A stretch of 64,000 nt of DNA from Zonotrichia leucophrys gambelii. Lineage: Eukaryota; Chordata; Aves; Passeriformes; Passerellidae. Location of the stretch: NCBI RefSeq assembly GCF_028769735.1, contig NC_088170.1, positions 48,579,585 to 48,643,584 of the forward strand, in the 5' to 3' direction. The notes beneath the pieces are model-generated. The model had not been told where the DNA came from. It did not search any database and saw only the letters and a list, made by a program, of their open reading frames with translations. Numbering within the stretch: position 1 is the stretch's first letter; the number at the start of each line of letters is the position of its first letter. A program made the translations under genes and the position numbers. This document shows positions 1 to 13,000 of the stretch, piece after piece.

Positions 1-970
1 GCTCATCAGATTGTTGTGGTTTAGCTTTCAGGGGAACAACAGAAACAAATGTTGTCTGGTTTTAATCTACATTTATAGTATAGTTCCAAATATTTTTTAA
101 AATTTTGTTCAACATTAAATAATTTCCAAACCCACACAATCCCATCTGTACTTCTCAAATCCTCTGCTTAAGTCATGTTATGGTTTGAGTCCTTTCACTA
201 AAGAAGTATATGAAAGGATACTTAGAATTATTAAGAATGGCTCCATGGCAAGAACTCTATATTTAAATAAAATTGTTTATACTTTATATTTAAAAAAATC
301 CAAACCAGCATTAAAAAACAAACAGTATTCAATTTCAGTAAACCTGGTGGTCCAGCAGTGTGGAAAGACCTTAGAAAGATTACCATAACCACCTTTCACC
401 ATCTTTTCACACTCATCCTAAACCTTAGCAGAATTCTTGTCTAAGCAGAATTCCATGACAAATAGTTAACTATATTTGAAACTTCTGGAAGCTTGTAAAG
501 TTTTGCTCAAGACACTCAGGAGACAGTGTCACGAACTCCAGGCAGAAATCCTCAGCAAAAATCCCTGTACTTGTAGTCCTACTTTAGCTCCTAGGCAAAG
601 CACATCATAAAGTTATCAAAATGCTATCAAAGGTTAAGCTAGGGGCAACAAAAAGGCTAAGCCAGATCACAGCTGTCTTCTGCTGCATTATCATCTAAGA
701 ATGGTCAGTCCTAATAGACATACACTGTCATCCCTATGAAACAAGAACCTGAACTAGATACTCACTGGAGGAACACAAGTAATGCAAAGAATTTCCTTTA
801 CAAACAGGCCAGCAAGTGCTGTGATTACTGGCATTAGTTAACAAACAGTAAGAACTTCATTGGTATGGTTCACACTCACATCGTGAAGCATTTCTAGGAC
901 AGACACTGATAAAAGTTTACTCTAAGCTTATAAATGCTTACAGACAAACACTAGCCCACCAGGAAGTTAC
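1..970. other. ANKRD26 intron sequence, no exon recognised
   Basis: AT-rich sequence in which I found no acceptor/donor pair enclosing an open stretch of the required phase (two bases entering). It is taken as intron between exon 14 and exons outside the window. Confidence 0.6.
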
Positions 971-1082
971 CATTGTCACTTTCCCCTGAAACAAACTGGG
1001 AGCATGTTCCATGTCTCTCTGCAGCTGGGAGCAGCACACCACATGGTATCTTATCTGGCATTTCGGAATCCGCCTGTGTAAC
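971..1082 (-). CDS. ANKRD26: ANKRD26 exon 14 (last exon seen in window)
   Basis: 112 nt between gtgttttag and gtaact. It encodes VTQADSEMPDKIPCGVLLPA, then AERHGTCSQFVSGESDN, and leaves one base. A weak resemblance to the L-P-x-A-A linker downstream of the SPWDSE motif in mammalian ANKRD26 supports it. The following exon is expected to the left of position 1. Confidence 0.72.
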
Positions 1083-4000
1083 CTAAAACACAAGAAGGAA
1101 AATTAGTACAAATGCATTTTCAATTCTTTTCTATATAATAAGTTCCTGCTAAACCAATTCATGTAGCACAGTATGTAAGTATATTCTAGATACAAAAATG
1201 TTTTTTGAGGCCCTTGGCAAGAATCCATCAGAACACAGTATATTGGAAAATCACAGCAATTGTGTTTGTTTTCAGATCTTAAGCAAAAACTTCATGCCAC
1301 TATTCTGCCACGCTGACAAACCTGGACAGACTGGATAACCACAAACAAGAATTAACATGGTAACTCAAGATACAGGTTGTGAACCAACAGCTACATGTCT
1401 GCAGTGGCCCAGCATTAGTACTGAACTTGTATATGACATTCAAGCTGGTACTGACATTCCCTGCAGCAGTGAATGACCACAGTGCTGCTCTCAATTGCAA
1501 GAGCCATTTATTGAACAAAGATTAGCACAGCAGAGCTTAAAATTACCTTGAAACTAACAATGTTTGGGCCTTGTATTTTTAAGAAGGGGATGGGAAGAGT
1601 TCTTTTTTTTAAAAGAAGAACCAGAGGGACTTAGCTACAGACCTTGCTGATTGTCATGGACAGAAAAAAATGAAAAAGGCAAACAGGGCCAGCATGCGCA
1701 GTGCGCCTCTGTTGAACATGATTTTAAAGAGGGCCAGAGTAACCTACAAAAGGTGGAGAGGATCTGTTCAGAAGCAGCAAGCCATCTAGCTTGTAGAGCC
1801 CAAGGGCAACAGCTAACCAGGTCAGCAGACTGGAGCTGTATGGTGAAAAAGCAACAGTCCTGCCAGCCTCTGTGAAAAGGTCAGAGTATTTTAAGCAGCA
1901 AGGAATTTCACTGTTTCAGGACTATACTAGAAACCAAACTCAGCCAGTTGCCTGTGACCCAAGCCATCAGCTCACCCTAACTTCATCCCAATCCTAACCG
2001 AGCAGCTGGCCTAGAGCAGAATTATTTCAATGGCCCCCAGTTATAAATATACAGCAAAAGGAAGAAAAGAGGAAATAAGTCTTATCAACAGTAGTGTCCA
2101 AATGAAAAGGAAGCTCTCAAGTGATTCTGGATCTTCCTTCGACTTCCTGCAGTGGAAACCCTTGTGTCCTTCACAAAAAGTACCTCGGAATCCCAGGGAG
2201 ATTCAGCATCTTCCTCTTGCTCTGCTCCCACTGTTGGAAGGGCACCTACAAATAAGGTAAGAAGTGAGATGCTTGAGTGCTTGTACATCCAAAGATGCAG
2301 GTTCCACTGATGAGGACAAACTAAGAAGCAAGTTTTATTCAAGTGCTTCTTCCCACCCAGACACACCATGTTACCTCCTTTACACTTCCAGTTTCTTTTG
2401 CTTCCTTTCTATCAGAAGATAGCTATGCACAACAGCTAGCAAAGCTACAGGCAATATCCAACATACTTGGGTAACATTCAGGAAGATACTTCAGTATCCT
2501 GCAGTTCTGCTGTATACAGAGTTAAGGTCTCCAGCCTACGGCTCCAAAATTTGGCATTTGCTTTCACTTTCCATTGTACAGGGGGTACCACAGAAACCCT
2601 GCCCAAAACCTCCTCACACTAACATGCACAAAGTCACCAAGAAACAATCCTCCCTTTGTTGTGCTACTAGGAAAGATCTTCCCTGACAACGTTGTTACCC
2701 GGCCCCTTCCCAGAAGCTACACACCTAAGCATTCCCATTTAAAAATAGAGGCTCACACCTCAAACACTTAACCCAAACACACAAAAGCCATTTCTGTCTT
2801 GTGGGGGATGGAATTAAAATCCAAACCTCTTCCCTACAATTTTAAGGGTCAGTTTCAGGGGGTTACTAGCCAGATTTTACAATCGTACTTCTATATGAAG
2901 CTACTCCATTAGGAAAAATTGATTCAGGATTCAATTGTGGGCACACACACACAAAGCAGGAGCAAGGACCTGGATGTCTGTGAGGGCACCCACTCCAGAA
3001 GAGGCAACTGCTGGTTCCAATCTCACCTCTGACTACTTACACTATGCCAGATACATACTTACAGTAAACACATAAAGGCAGATGAGCAGGTACAGGCACA
3101 GCAGGACAGCAGGTTCTGCCAGTGCCCCCTGTGCAGCATCTGAGCAGCAGCTACACATGCTCTAGTAACATCTCTGGAGACAGACAATGGAAATGGTGCT
3201 TTGTCTTCCTACTGTCAGACCTCAGCTAAGTACCAAAGTGCTCTACACTCTGACTAGGCTGGCAATGTTTTCAAGCACACACATGTGGTGCTGGAGAGAC
3301 CTTCTACATTTTACAACTGGACAAGGTGAGGCACTGAATAGCTTTCTCTCAGCTTGACTCAAATACCTCCCTGGCTTCAGCCAAGAGCAATTACAGCCAT
3401 TCAGTGTGACAGTACTCGTGATAAAAGGAATACTGTTGTCACTCAAGATCTTTCAGTCCTCCTTCTCTTTGTTATCTGTGCATTTTGTTCACATCACTTC
3501 AGGAAGAACACAGCAACAAATCAAGAATGGCACTTGCTTCGTACTGCATTGCTTCATACCCAGTGCTACAATTTCAGTTCTTTAAGAATGAATGAAAAGC
3601 AACACAATCTGCTTTCCTTCTCTGCCAGTGCCCACTGGGACTCACAGGAAAGAGAAAATTTTGCTATTGTAGGAGACAATCACCATTTTAGCTCATTTAT
3701 GATGCATTAATATTTGTAGAGGAAGAACTTGGGTCAGGATTTACAAAGTCATTTCTCTCACCAGAATTGTCCTTTGAAGCTTTGTGGACTTCGTGCCTAT
3801 CATTACAAACAGAATTTTTCACATCCTCAGCAACTGTAATTCGTAGCTTTTTGCTAGCACCCTCCTTCTCTTCATGTTCAGATGATTCTTCCTAAAAGAG
3901 ACCAACCAAAACAGCTGAAAATAACAGTAACACACATTATCTTTGCTGCTCCTCCATAAGCAATTCCTCGTGTCAGTCTAACTCCAGCTTCATTTAAGTT

Positions 4001-7000
4001 CCAACATTCCAGAGCATATTTCTTTTTTTCCTCTACTTTGCTCCATGGAAAATCATTAGTTTCCTGCTCTCGATCTAATACAAAATCCTTTTTGTTTCCT
4101 CACTTTCAGCTATCATAACATGAATTTTCCTAAATGGTAGTAAAACTTCACAGATAAAAGCTGTAACATGGAACTTAGAAAAATCTAATTGATTCCAGAG
4201 TGTACTGCCTATTCTTTTTCCATACTATAATGTATTACCATACCATAGCAAAGAAACTGTTTGGACTCCAAGTAAGGCACTAACATCAAAAATGAATGAT
4301 CAAAAGATGGATATATGTGAAAAATAAGTGTTAAGAGAAATCTGGTTTAGAATGTGTTTCTTACTTATCTGACCCTTACAAAATACCCTTGTGATTGAAT
4401 CATCCTTATATACTTACTTCACTGCTGGAACGAAATGCTGCTCTCAAATTTTCTTCTTGCTTATTTAAGTGCAAAATTTCACCTTCTTTTTTCAGTGCTT
4501 TACAGACTTTATCATCTACTCCATCATATTCCTCTTCTTCAGTATCTTCACCATCCACGCGTTCAAGTATGACAGACGTTGGTCTTTCCCTTTCAGGTCC
4601 CGGGGATTTTTCTGCTAACCAAGAATTATTGTCACTTTCAGAGCCTTCACTGAAGTTTGGCCTTTTCTCCTTAACACCACAACTATCTGAGAGAGGCTGA
4701 GGTATCTCTTTTTTCCAGTCTGTCCCTTCAGAGTTTGGAAAACAGGAGTCAGTGTTTCTGTGAAATTTCTCCTCAATCATGCTTTTTCTGTTGCAGCTTT
4801 CTTGCATATCTTGCAGATTATTTAGATTTTGAAAGACAGCTTGTTTAGGTACTGACTTGCAAGATATTTCATTATTCATGACCTTTGGAGAAACTGCTGT
4901 TATATTTTCTTGAAACCTTTCACAAGACCCAGCTATGAAAGACACAGGAGTATCAACCGATTCCTCCAGTTTTTCATCATGCTCTTTATTTATTTCATCA
5001 TCATCACACACATTTCCTGTTCCACATCGAGCATCCCCTTTATACTTGGCTTTACTCAAATACTCTAATTTCTGATTAATTTCCCCTTTAGGTTCTGTTT
5101 TCTCCTCTTTCAGTATTTCATTAGACTGAGTTTCTTCATCCTGCAACTCTTCCTCCTCCTTTTCATCTTCAGTAAAATCTTCATCATCATCTTCCTCCTC
5201 CTCCTCCTCTTCCTCCTCATAATCTTCATCACCATCTTCATTGTCATTTTCATCCTCTTCTTCTTCCTCCTCCTCCTCTAATTCTTCTTCATCCAGGTTG
5301 CTTGCAGCTGAGATATCTTGATTGAACAATTCTTCACTGTCCCCTTTGTTCACATTTGCACCTGATGGGATTCTTTGTTTGAGACTTTTCTTTGGTGACT
5401 TAGGACTTTCAATTCTAGAACCACCACCATCATCTTAAAGTACAAAACAAAAAGAAAAATGCATGTGATCAGAAAGAATTAGGTAAACAGTAATAGGGAT
5501 GTTCTCAGATTAATGTACAAGAGAGGAGCATTTGGGAATGTCTAGAAATAGAGAGGTTGGGCAGGATGGAGGATGAACTTGATGAAGGAAAGGGGCTTAA
5601 GAGGTGATTAATATCTTCATTTTAATGACTTATTTTATTCTGAATTATTCAGTGCCATGTTTACAAAACGCTACTTTTCTCATTTACTATTAAAAAAAAA
5701 ACAAAACACCAAATTAACAAAAAAACCTACTTAGCAAGTCCACGTTATGTATCAATATATCATCCAACCTTTTGCAAATTAACTTACTATTTTTCCTGAA
5801 CTGCTGTGATGCATTCATTAACAGTGTCAGGTTTGGCTTCTGCAGCTTCTGTAAATGAAGATTTAAGATTTTTTTTAACAGTAACAACAACAAATCCTTT
5901 GTTCACATCAAATCTTGAACAGTAAATACAATCACTGTCCTTATGATAGTGCTGCCTCCATCCTACATTTCTAACTACACAAACACTCCTCTCATATCTA
6001 ATTCAGTAAGTAAGTGCAGGCACACTTCTGCAAATTGTTTCCAAAAATGCTTACGCGCATAACTGTTCTAAAAATCTGTTTCTAACATGTGCAATACTTA
6101 AGTAAAATTCAATTATATTTAAAAGTGCATTTTCAGGATGCTTACTTGCACACGTACACAAGGTAACTGTTAATATCCCCATACTTAAGGCATAAATTTA
6201 GTCCCTGCAAGTACACTTAAAAAATATCCCTAAATTTCAAAATCATGGCAGAAAAATGTATCATTTCTATTTAAATCAGTGCAAGAAAATAAAATCAAGT
6301 TAAAACTAAACATGCTTGCATCTCCAGCATTACAGAGTGGGTTGAACTACCACACTCAGGTTCTGCATCACAGCACAATGCCAATGCAATAGATGATGCT
6401 CCAGACACCACCCAGAAGTTCATAATTCTACAGATCATTAGTAAAAACAGTAGGCATAAGAGCTTGTAACTAACAAAAAGAGTACTACCCAAGCATTAAA
6501 AAAAAGTGGAAAAACATGCAGTGTGAGATCACATGCAAGTACTGAATGCCATCTTATAGAAGAAAATAGATGACCCATTTGAGTAACTCATCTGCTCATT
6601 GAGTACTCTTGAGGAACCTGCTGAGGAAAGGAGAACTAGGTGATGTGGATTTTTACAGATCTTGATAAATAAATGTCCTTTATCACTTAGGAATCTATCC
6701 CCAAATTTACAGAAAACAATAACAATGGTCGGACAAGAACAGGATAGGTTATAATAATAGCTTACAAATTTTTCAAGTCTGCAAATCTGACTCATATTAA
6801 CAAGAAAAAATATAAAACTATGTGGTTATCTTGTCACCTACTTCTTTTTGGCTTCAAATTACAAATCTACTGCACACTCTGTCACAGCTACAGGTCCTTT
6901 AGGAAAAACTTACAGCAGAAGGAAGGCTGGCAGGCCAGAGATTACTTTAAAGAGAAAATAATATTGGCTAGAGCTGCAGTTTCTTTCAGTTCCAAAGAAT

Positions 7001-10000
7001 TTGCCTTCAAACCCCTTATTTTTTTATTTACAGGATATTTTTCCTGTAAATGCACCATACCTTGGGGGTAAAATCAAGTTCCTCTTCCTCAGAGGTATGC
7101 CAACTGTCATCGCTCCCCTCTTTCTCAGAGCTTCTTTAAAAGCAAAGCAAAATGAGTACCGTGTCTCTCAAGTCATTCCTCAGGTAAGTGTTATTATTTT
7201 TAAAGTCTCACCTTATTGAGTCTCCTTGGGAGAAGTCATCTATTGCTGTTCAAACATTAATCAACATGTTGAAATTAAATTTAGCATGCTAAAAATTAAC
7301 CATTTACAAATTAAATATTTTACATGGACAACTTTGCACATCATAATAGAACGATGCTTTGGGTAGTAAACTCAGTACAAGGTGGTATAAATGACTGCAT
7401 TTCCAAAACAAAACTGCATCTCAAACAACACTGAATTTAAAAAAAATAAAAAAGGAAATAAAAAGACCAGAGCTATATCTCTTTTGGAGTCTTATACCTA
7501 GAAGTTTAAAAAGCATAGAAATATCCCTAAACTTAAAAAAACAAAAAAAAAAGCATAACATTAATATCCTGCATTAGTAAACAATTAACAAAATGGTGGT
7601 GGTTTAGGAAGACATTAAGACTTCCAAAGTCCTCATCTTACACACACGTACACACCACATGCAGAGATTTATTATTTTATGCAGCATTATGTCTAACATT
7701 ATGCTAACATTACACTATCAGCTGCTCTACCCAGATACAGATTGTTTTGCAAAGGTAATGAAAATCAAACACTAAAGCTCAAGTAGAAGAATCACCAACA
7801 CTTCTGTACACTGCAGCAAAAAGGGAATTCAGCAGACACAAGTGACAAACCCAGGGCACTCTATAGGACACTCCAAGCTTTCATCAGTGTTACAAACACG
7901 ACTTGCACGTAGGATAATAGGATAAATCAGGTCAGAAGGAACCTCAGGAAGTCTCTTAGCCAGCCTTCTTAAAGCAGGCTCAGTTATGAGGTCAGAGAAG
8001 GTTGTTCAGGGCTTTATCCAGTCTGGTCTTAAACACTTCCAAGGAGGGAGACTGTACATCCTCTCTGTTTTACTGTTCCCACATCCAATTTGAAACTATT
8101 TTGTTGCCATTTATGCCTCTTATATCTCTGCCTCCTGTCAATGTACCACTGGGAAGCACCTGACTTTTGTCTTCTCACATATAGCAAAAGCTGCTGCTAG
8201 GTCCCCTGCAAATTCACTTCTCTAGGTTGAAAAATTCCAGTTTCTTCAACCTGTCCTCAAAGGGCAAATACTCCCGTCCCTGATGAATCTGATGGCTTTC
8301 CACTGAGCTTGCTCAATTTTGAAAGACAAATCTCTCTTCAACTGGAGGCTCAAATTACACCTAGAGCACTGGACATAATCCTGAGAGCGCCAAGTAGAGG
8401 TGGATAATCACCTTCCTCAATCTCTTGGCTATGCTGCTCTTAATACAACTCAGGACTGTTGTCAGGGCACCCTGCTCCTGGCTCATTCTCAGCTCACTCT
8501 GCCAAGACCCATCAGGCTTCCTCAGCAAGGCATCTCTCCTGCCAGGCAGTGGTAGCATGCTTTTAGCAAGGGGTTGTTCTTTTCCATGTGCAGATTTTCC
8601 ATTTGTCCAGGCTGAATTTTGCTAGAAAGGCCTGAGAGTTCATTTACACAGTATGTCAGAGTAAATGCCTCTCAATTACAGCATTGCCCTGAAGTGCATC
8701 CACTGATCCTCCCAACCCAGGGCTATTTGCAAACTTGTTGAGAGTGCACTCCAGCATATCACTGATCCACTAAAGAAACCTGACCTCTAGGAATCCAGCT
8801 TCAAGAGTCCTGGAACCTTCTCAACTATCAACAGCTCAGATGATATAAAAGGGCTCTTCAATTCCCAAAACAGAAGGGGAAAACAAACAATTTCCACAAC
8901 TTCCAATAGTGCCCATTTCAGCATTCCTCAATTCTTGATAACTAATTCTTGTCAACTATCATAACAACCAATCCAAGGTTTTAGGCAGAATCATTAAAGG
9001 GAAAAGAAAACAAAGGCATATCATATGCCTGAAGACATTTCCTCCACTAGCAGCAAACACAAAAGAGCATGGGAATTTTGTCTATTTTTTAGACAGGGTA
9101 CGTGTAGAAATGTTCATGAGTACATCTCCAGACCTGCACTGGGCTTCTGGACAATGAAATACAGTGTGCATGTCACGTAGAGAAAACCTAGAAGCTGAAA
9201 CAAGGACAAGCTAACAGTTAAAAATACCAACACAGTCTCTAATTTTTACTGTTTCCTTTTGTAAACACACAATATTTAAATAATATTAATTACTTGTGCA
9301 TACTACAGTTCCTGTTAATTCAATCAGTACCAGCAGTCTAACCTACCTGCTAATTTCCCAAGCTGAGTAAAAATGCCTCCACCAGAGTGGAGCAGTGAGT
9401 TATCATGCCTGATGGGTGACTTCAATTATATTTTCAATTAGTACTCAAGTAATCAAACGAGCTGAGTAAGTTTTCTGAAATTTTGCTGCCAATGAATAGA
9501 TTAGTTCAGCTGGGTAGAGCCAGTCACTTAAGAGCTGGAGTTGATGATCTTTGTGGGTCCCTTCTAACTCCAAATATTCTGTTATTCTGTAAATAGTGAC
9601 TTTAGGCAGGGATCAAGAACAAGTTACATTGTCCCTTAGAAGGCAAGAGACAAAGTTCATGAGCTACCTCTCAGACAGAACTCTGATTACAGCAGAAATG
9701 GGATCTAGAAAAGCAGTCTCTGGGGATTGCTTGTTTCCACTTTAATTCAAGCCCATTTCCATTTCAGAGTAAAAGAAGGGTGTACTGAAAAAAAGATTTA
9801 CTATCATGAATGACACAAAGCAAACACTAAATTCAATAATAAAGAACAAGGCAAAACATGCAAACAAACAAAAACCACACAAAGCCTGCTCTCAAATGTA
9901 GTTCATAAAACCAGAACCATCAAAATAGGAGCCTCCAGGATAATAAACATCATAGATGTGTTGATATCTGTATACTGTACAACAGATTTCATATTCTAAA

Positions 10001-13000
10001 TGCTACAGCACAAAATACCTTTCCTTGATTTTCCTGTTCTTGATGTCTGGTTAGGAGATTGCTGCATTTCTATATCCATTTAGGAAAAGGCATGGAAAGG
10101 ACAGATGGAACAATGACATCAGAATAAACTGAAATTTCCAGTAACTTGGAAAACATAAGCAGTACATCAAAACAGCTACAGCAATGGGAGAACACACTGT
10201 GACTATCAGCCTGTTCTACAGTTAGAAGTGCTGGAAACAACCCAATCAGAGTCTAAAGAACTCTGCTCTCAAGGAACAGCATCAAACAGTAACTTAATGT
10301 ACTTGCTCCATGTAAAACATCCATATTTCAGTATTTTGAAACACTGAAACATATTTTCAGAAGTATACTCTCCTGACAACTTTGTATTTCCCTCAACTCG
10401 ACTACTTGTCTAGCAGAGATGCTAATTCCATTCCTTTGTGGTTGCAGAGTGCCTTACACATACAGCAATAAGGACAAAAGTCCTTATTCTAAGCATCTCA
10501 AAAATCCTTATGTGTCAAGAACCAAACTTTGGAGACTATCCAGAAGTTTCAAGGGAATCTTGGCTCCCTGTACTCAGACCATGCAACTTTGAGACATTAT
10601 GTTATTTACACACACTCATCTTAAGTTACAGTTTTAGCATGTTTATATCCCTTGCTGAAAAAGAAAGCCAGTAACTTGTTGCCTTAAACCAGCTCATGTT
10701 AAAAGTTGTGTCAGTTGGTGCCTGATACAAACATAGGCCACTTCCACCTCAGTTTGAAGAGTCCTGCTTACATTCATTTGACCATGCTGAACCACTCAGA
10801 CATGACAACAGAGCAGCATGTTCCCCCAGGGCTATAGAGCAGGCCACAACTGGACTGAAATGGGTGCATTGACTGGTGTATCACACATATGTATTTGTGT
10901 ACATGTCTGTGTGTTGTGGAACAGAAGATGCATAAATCACTATGCATCTGCTCTACTCATCCCACCTAGTAAAATGCAAGAATTCATTCTGTTATTGCAG
11001 TTAACTGACACCAAATTCCTTCATGATGCAACATTTGTGTCAGAACAGAAGGGAGACCTGCTTCTATCGATTTTACCACAGGGAAGGAATGTACTTGTAT
11101 CAAAACAAGATACATTTAAAGAGTTAAGAAAGGACTGCATGATGGTGTCTCATCTCTTCTACACTTCTCAGCTTTCTGAAGGGATAATACAGGACAGCTT
11201 TTACTGAACTTGGGAGACAGAAATCACTGAATTCTTTTCAAAGAGCTCTATGATGGAAACCCAACAGTTTCCATAGGGACCCAGGAACACGAAAGGAACA
11301 ACACATCACACAGTAAGTATTCATATAAACAAAAGCCAACTTTTGAAGTAGGCTGAATTACTCATTAGAGGAGAGTATATTGAAAAATATTGAACAAGTG
11401 CAAAATCAGCAAAAAGAACAAACACAACACTGAAGATCCCAGAAAAACTATATAGAAGAGCAACAGAAACAAAAATAATCCCAAAATAGGTTTCTCTGTT
11501 CTCCTGAGATCATTCCAAGTTCTCCTCTAACAGAGGCTTCAAAGTCTGTTACTGCAGCATATCAGAAGGACTCCCACGGTACAGGACCTGTACTTTTTGT
11601 GGCCAAGTTAAAGACTGCAGAATTAATGCAGGTAAGTATTTTCTTTATGTTACTAATATCTAAGAGACAGTAACAGTGTGCACTGTTTGGGCAAAAGCAA
11701 CAAACCACCTGTATCAAAATCTTTAAAGAAGAAAAAAATCTCTGCAATCTATCAAGAAACTTTCCAAATCTCTGACTAGGTCAAATCAAGTGTTCCTAAG
11801 TGAAAGCAACAAAGCCTGACTCTAAATTAAATTCCTGTATCTAGGAAAGTTCAGTGAGGAAGAATATCCCATTTTTTGCTCTTTTTTCTAGACATATTTA
11901 AAAATGGAGTAAGGAAGTGTATTTAAAGGAATAATGAATTGTGTTTGAGCAGGGTCTTCTGTCCATTTGCCACACAGTACCAAAGTAACACCCTTAAAAA
12001 TTCAGAAAGAATAAAATCTCCCACTTGTAGGGCTTAAAATGTAAGGAACAAGACAAACTATTTCATTTATACTAAGGCATTCATTTTCTAAGATTCCTCT
12101 AGGACTCTGAGCTCATAACCGTTGACTGAATTTTTAAAACTCACTGAAGGAGTTAATTTTTTGATCACAAGGTAATTTATTTTTTCTGGATCACAAGGTA
12201 ATAACTATTTTCTTTAAAAAATTCATAAAAATTACTGAAAGTGGAAGAAAAGCATTATTTTTATTGTAAATCAAACTATGCTCTAGCCAATGCAGCATTC
12301 ACAGACACTGCAATGTTATTGCCAACAAAGTTACTTTTCCAATATAATATTTGCTGAGTGTGTCTCTACAGCACCTACATGGAAACAGCTATAACTGATT
12401 TTGAGAAATAGGCCAAGCAAAAAGGACCTTAGTGCAGATGGAACTATTAACATTAAAATGAAGACACAAACTCCATGAAAATCAACAAGACACATACCTT
12501 TCTGCTCATTTCTCTGTTGCTTCCCAAGTACAGAAAGAGGAACAACTACTCAGGTAGAACCACTGCTTTTGTAACTGGATTTTCACAATCTGAGTTGCCA
12601 TCTCTAGGTAAAAGTATACACTTGAAATGTAAACACTTTTGCCTAGTTCCTTCCCTATCCTCCTCTCTCTGTTAAGAAAAACCCAAATAGGTGGACAGTC
12701 TGACAGCCAGAAAGTTACAACCCTAAGAAGTGAATACAGAGTGCAAACCAAATGCTTTCACAGCCTGACAAGCAGCACTTCCAACTACCATCAAATAAGC
12801 ACACTGACAAAGCTAGTGCTACTCCATCTGATGCCTCCACTAAAGCCAATGGTGAACACAGTAAGCACTAAGAACACAAACCCACTAAAAAAGCCACACT
12901 GATTCTCCTCGTGAGCTACTCTCTGGTGAAGGGTCTTACCTCCTCTGTCCACAGCAGGTGCACCCAAGGTGAAGCCAGCAGCTGCTACCCTGTGTGGAGT

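Noticed and set aside
10818..11207. 129-codon plus-strand frame inside an ANKRD26 intron
   Set aside because: No family resemblance, and no promoter, poly(A) or splice support.
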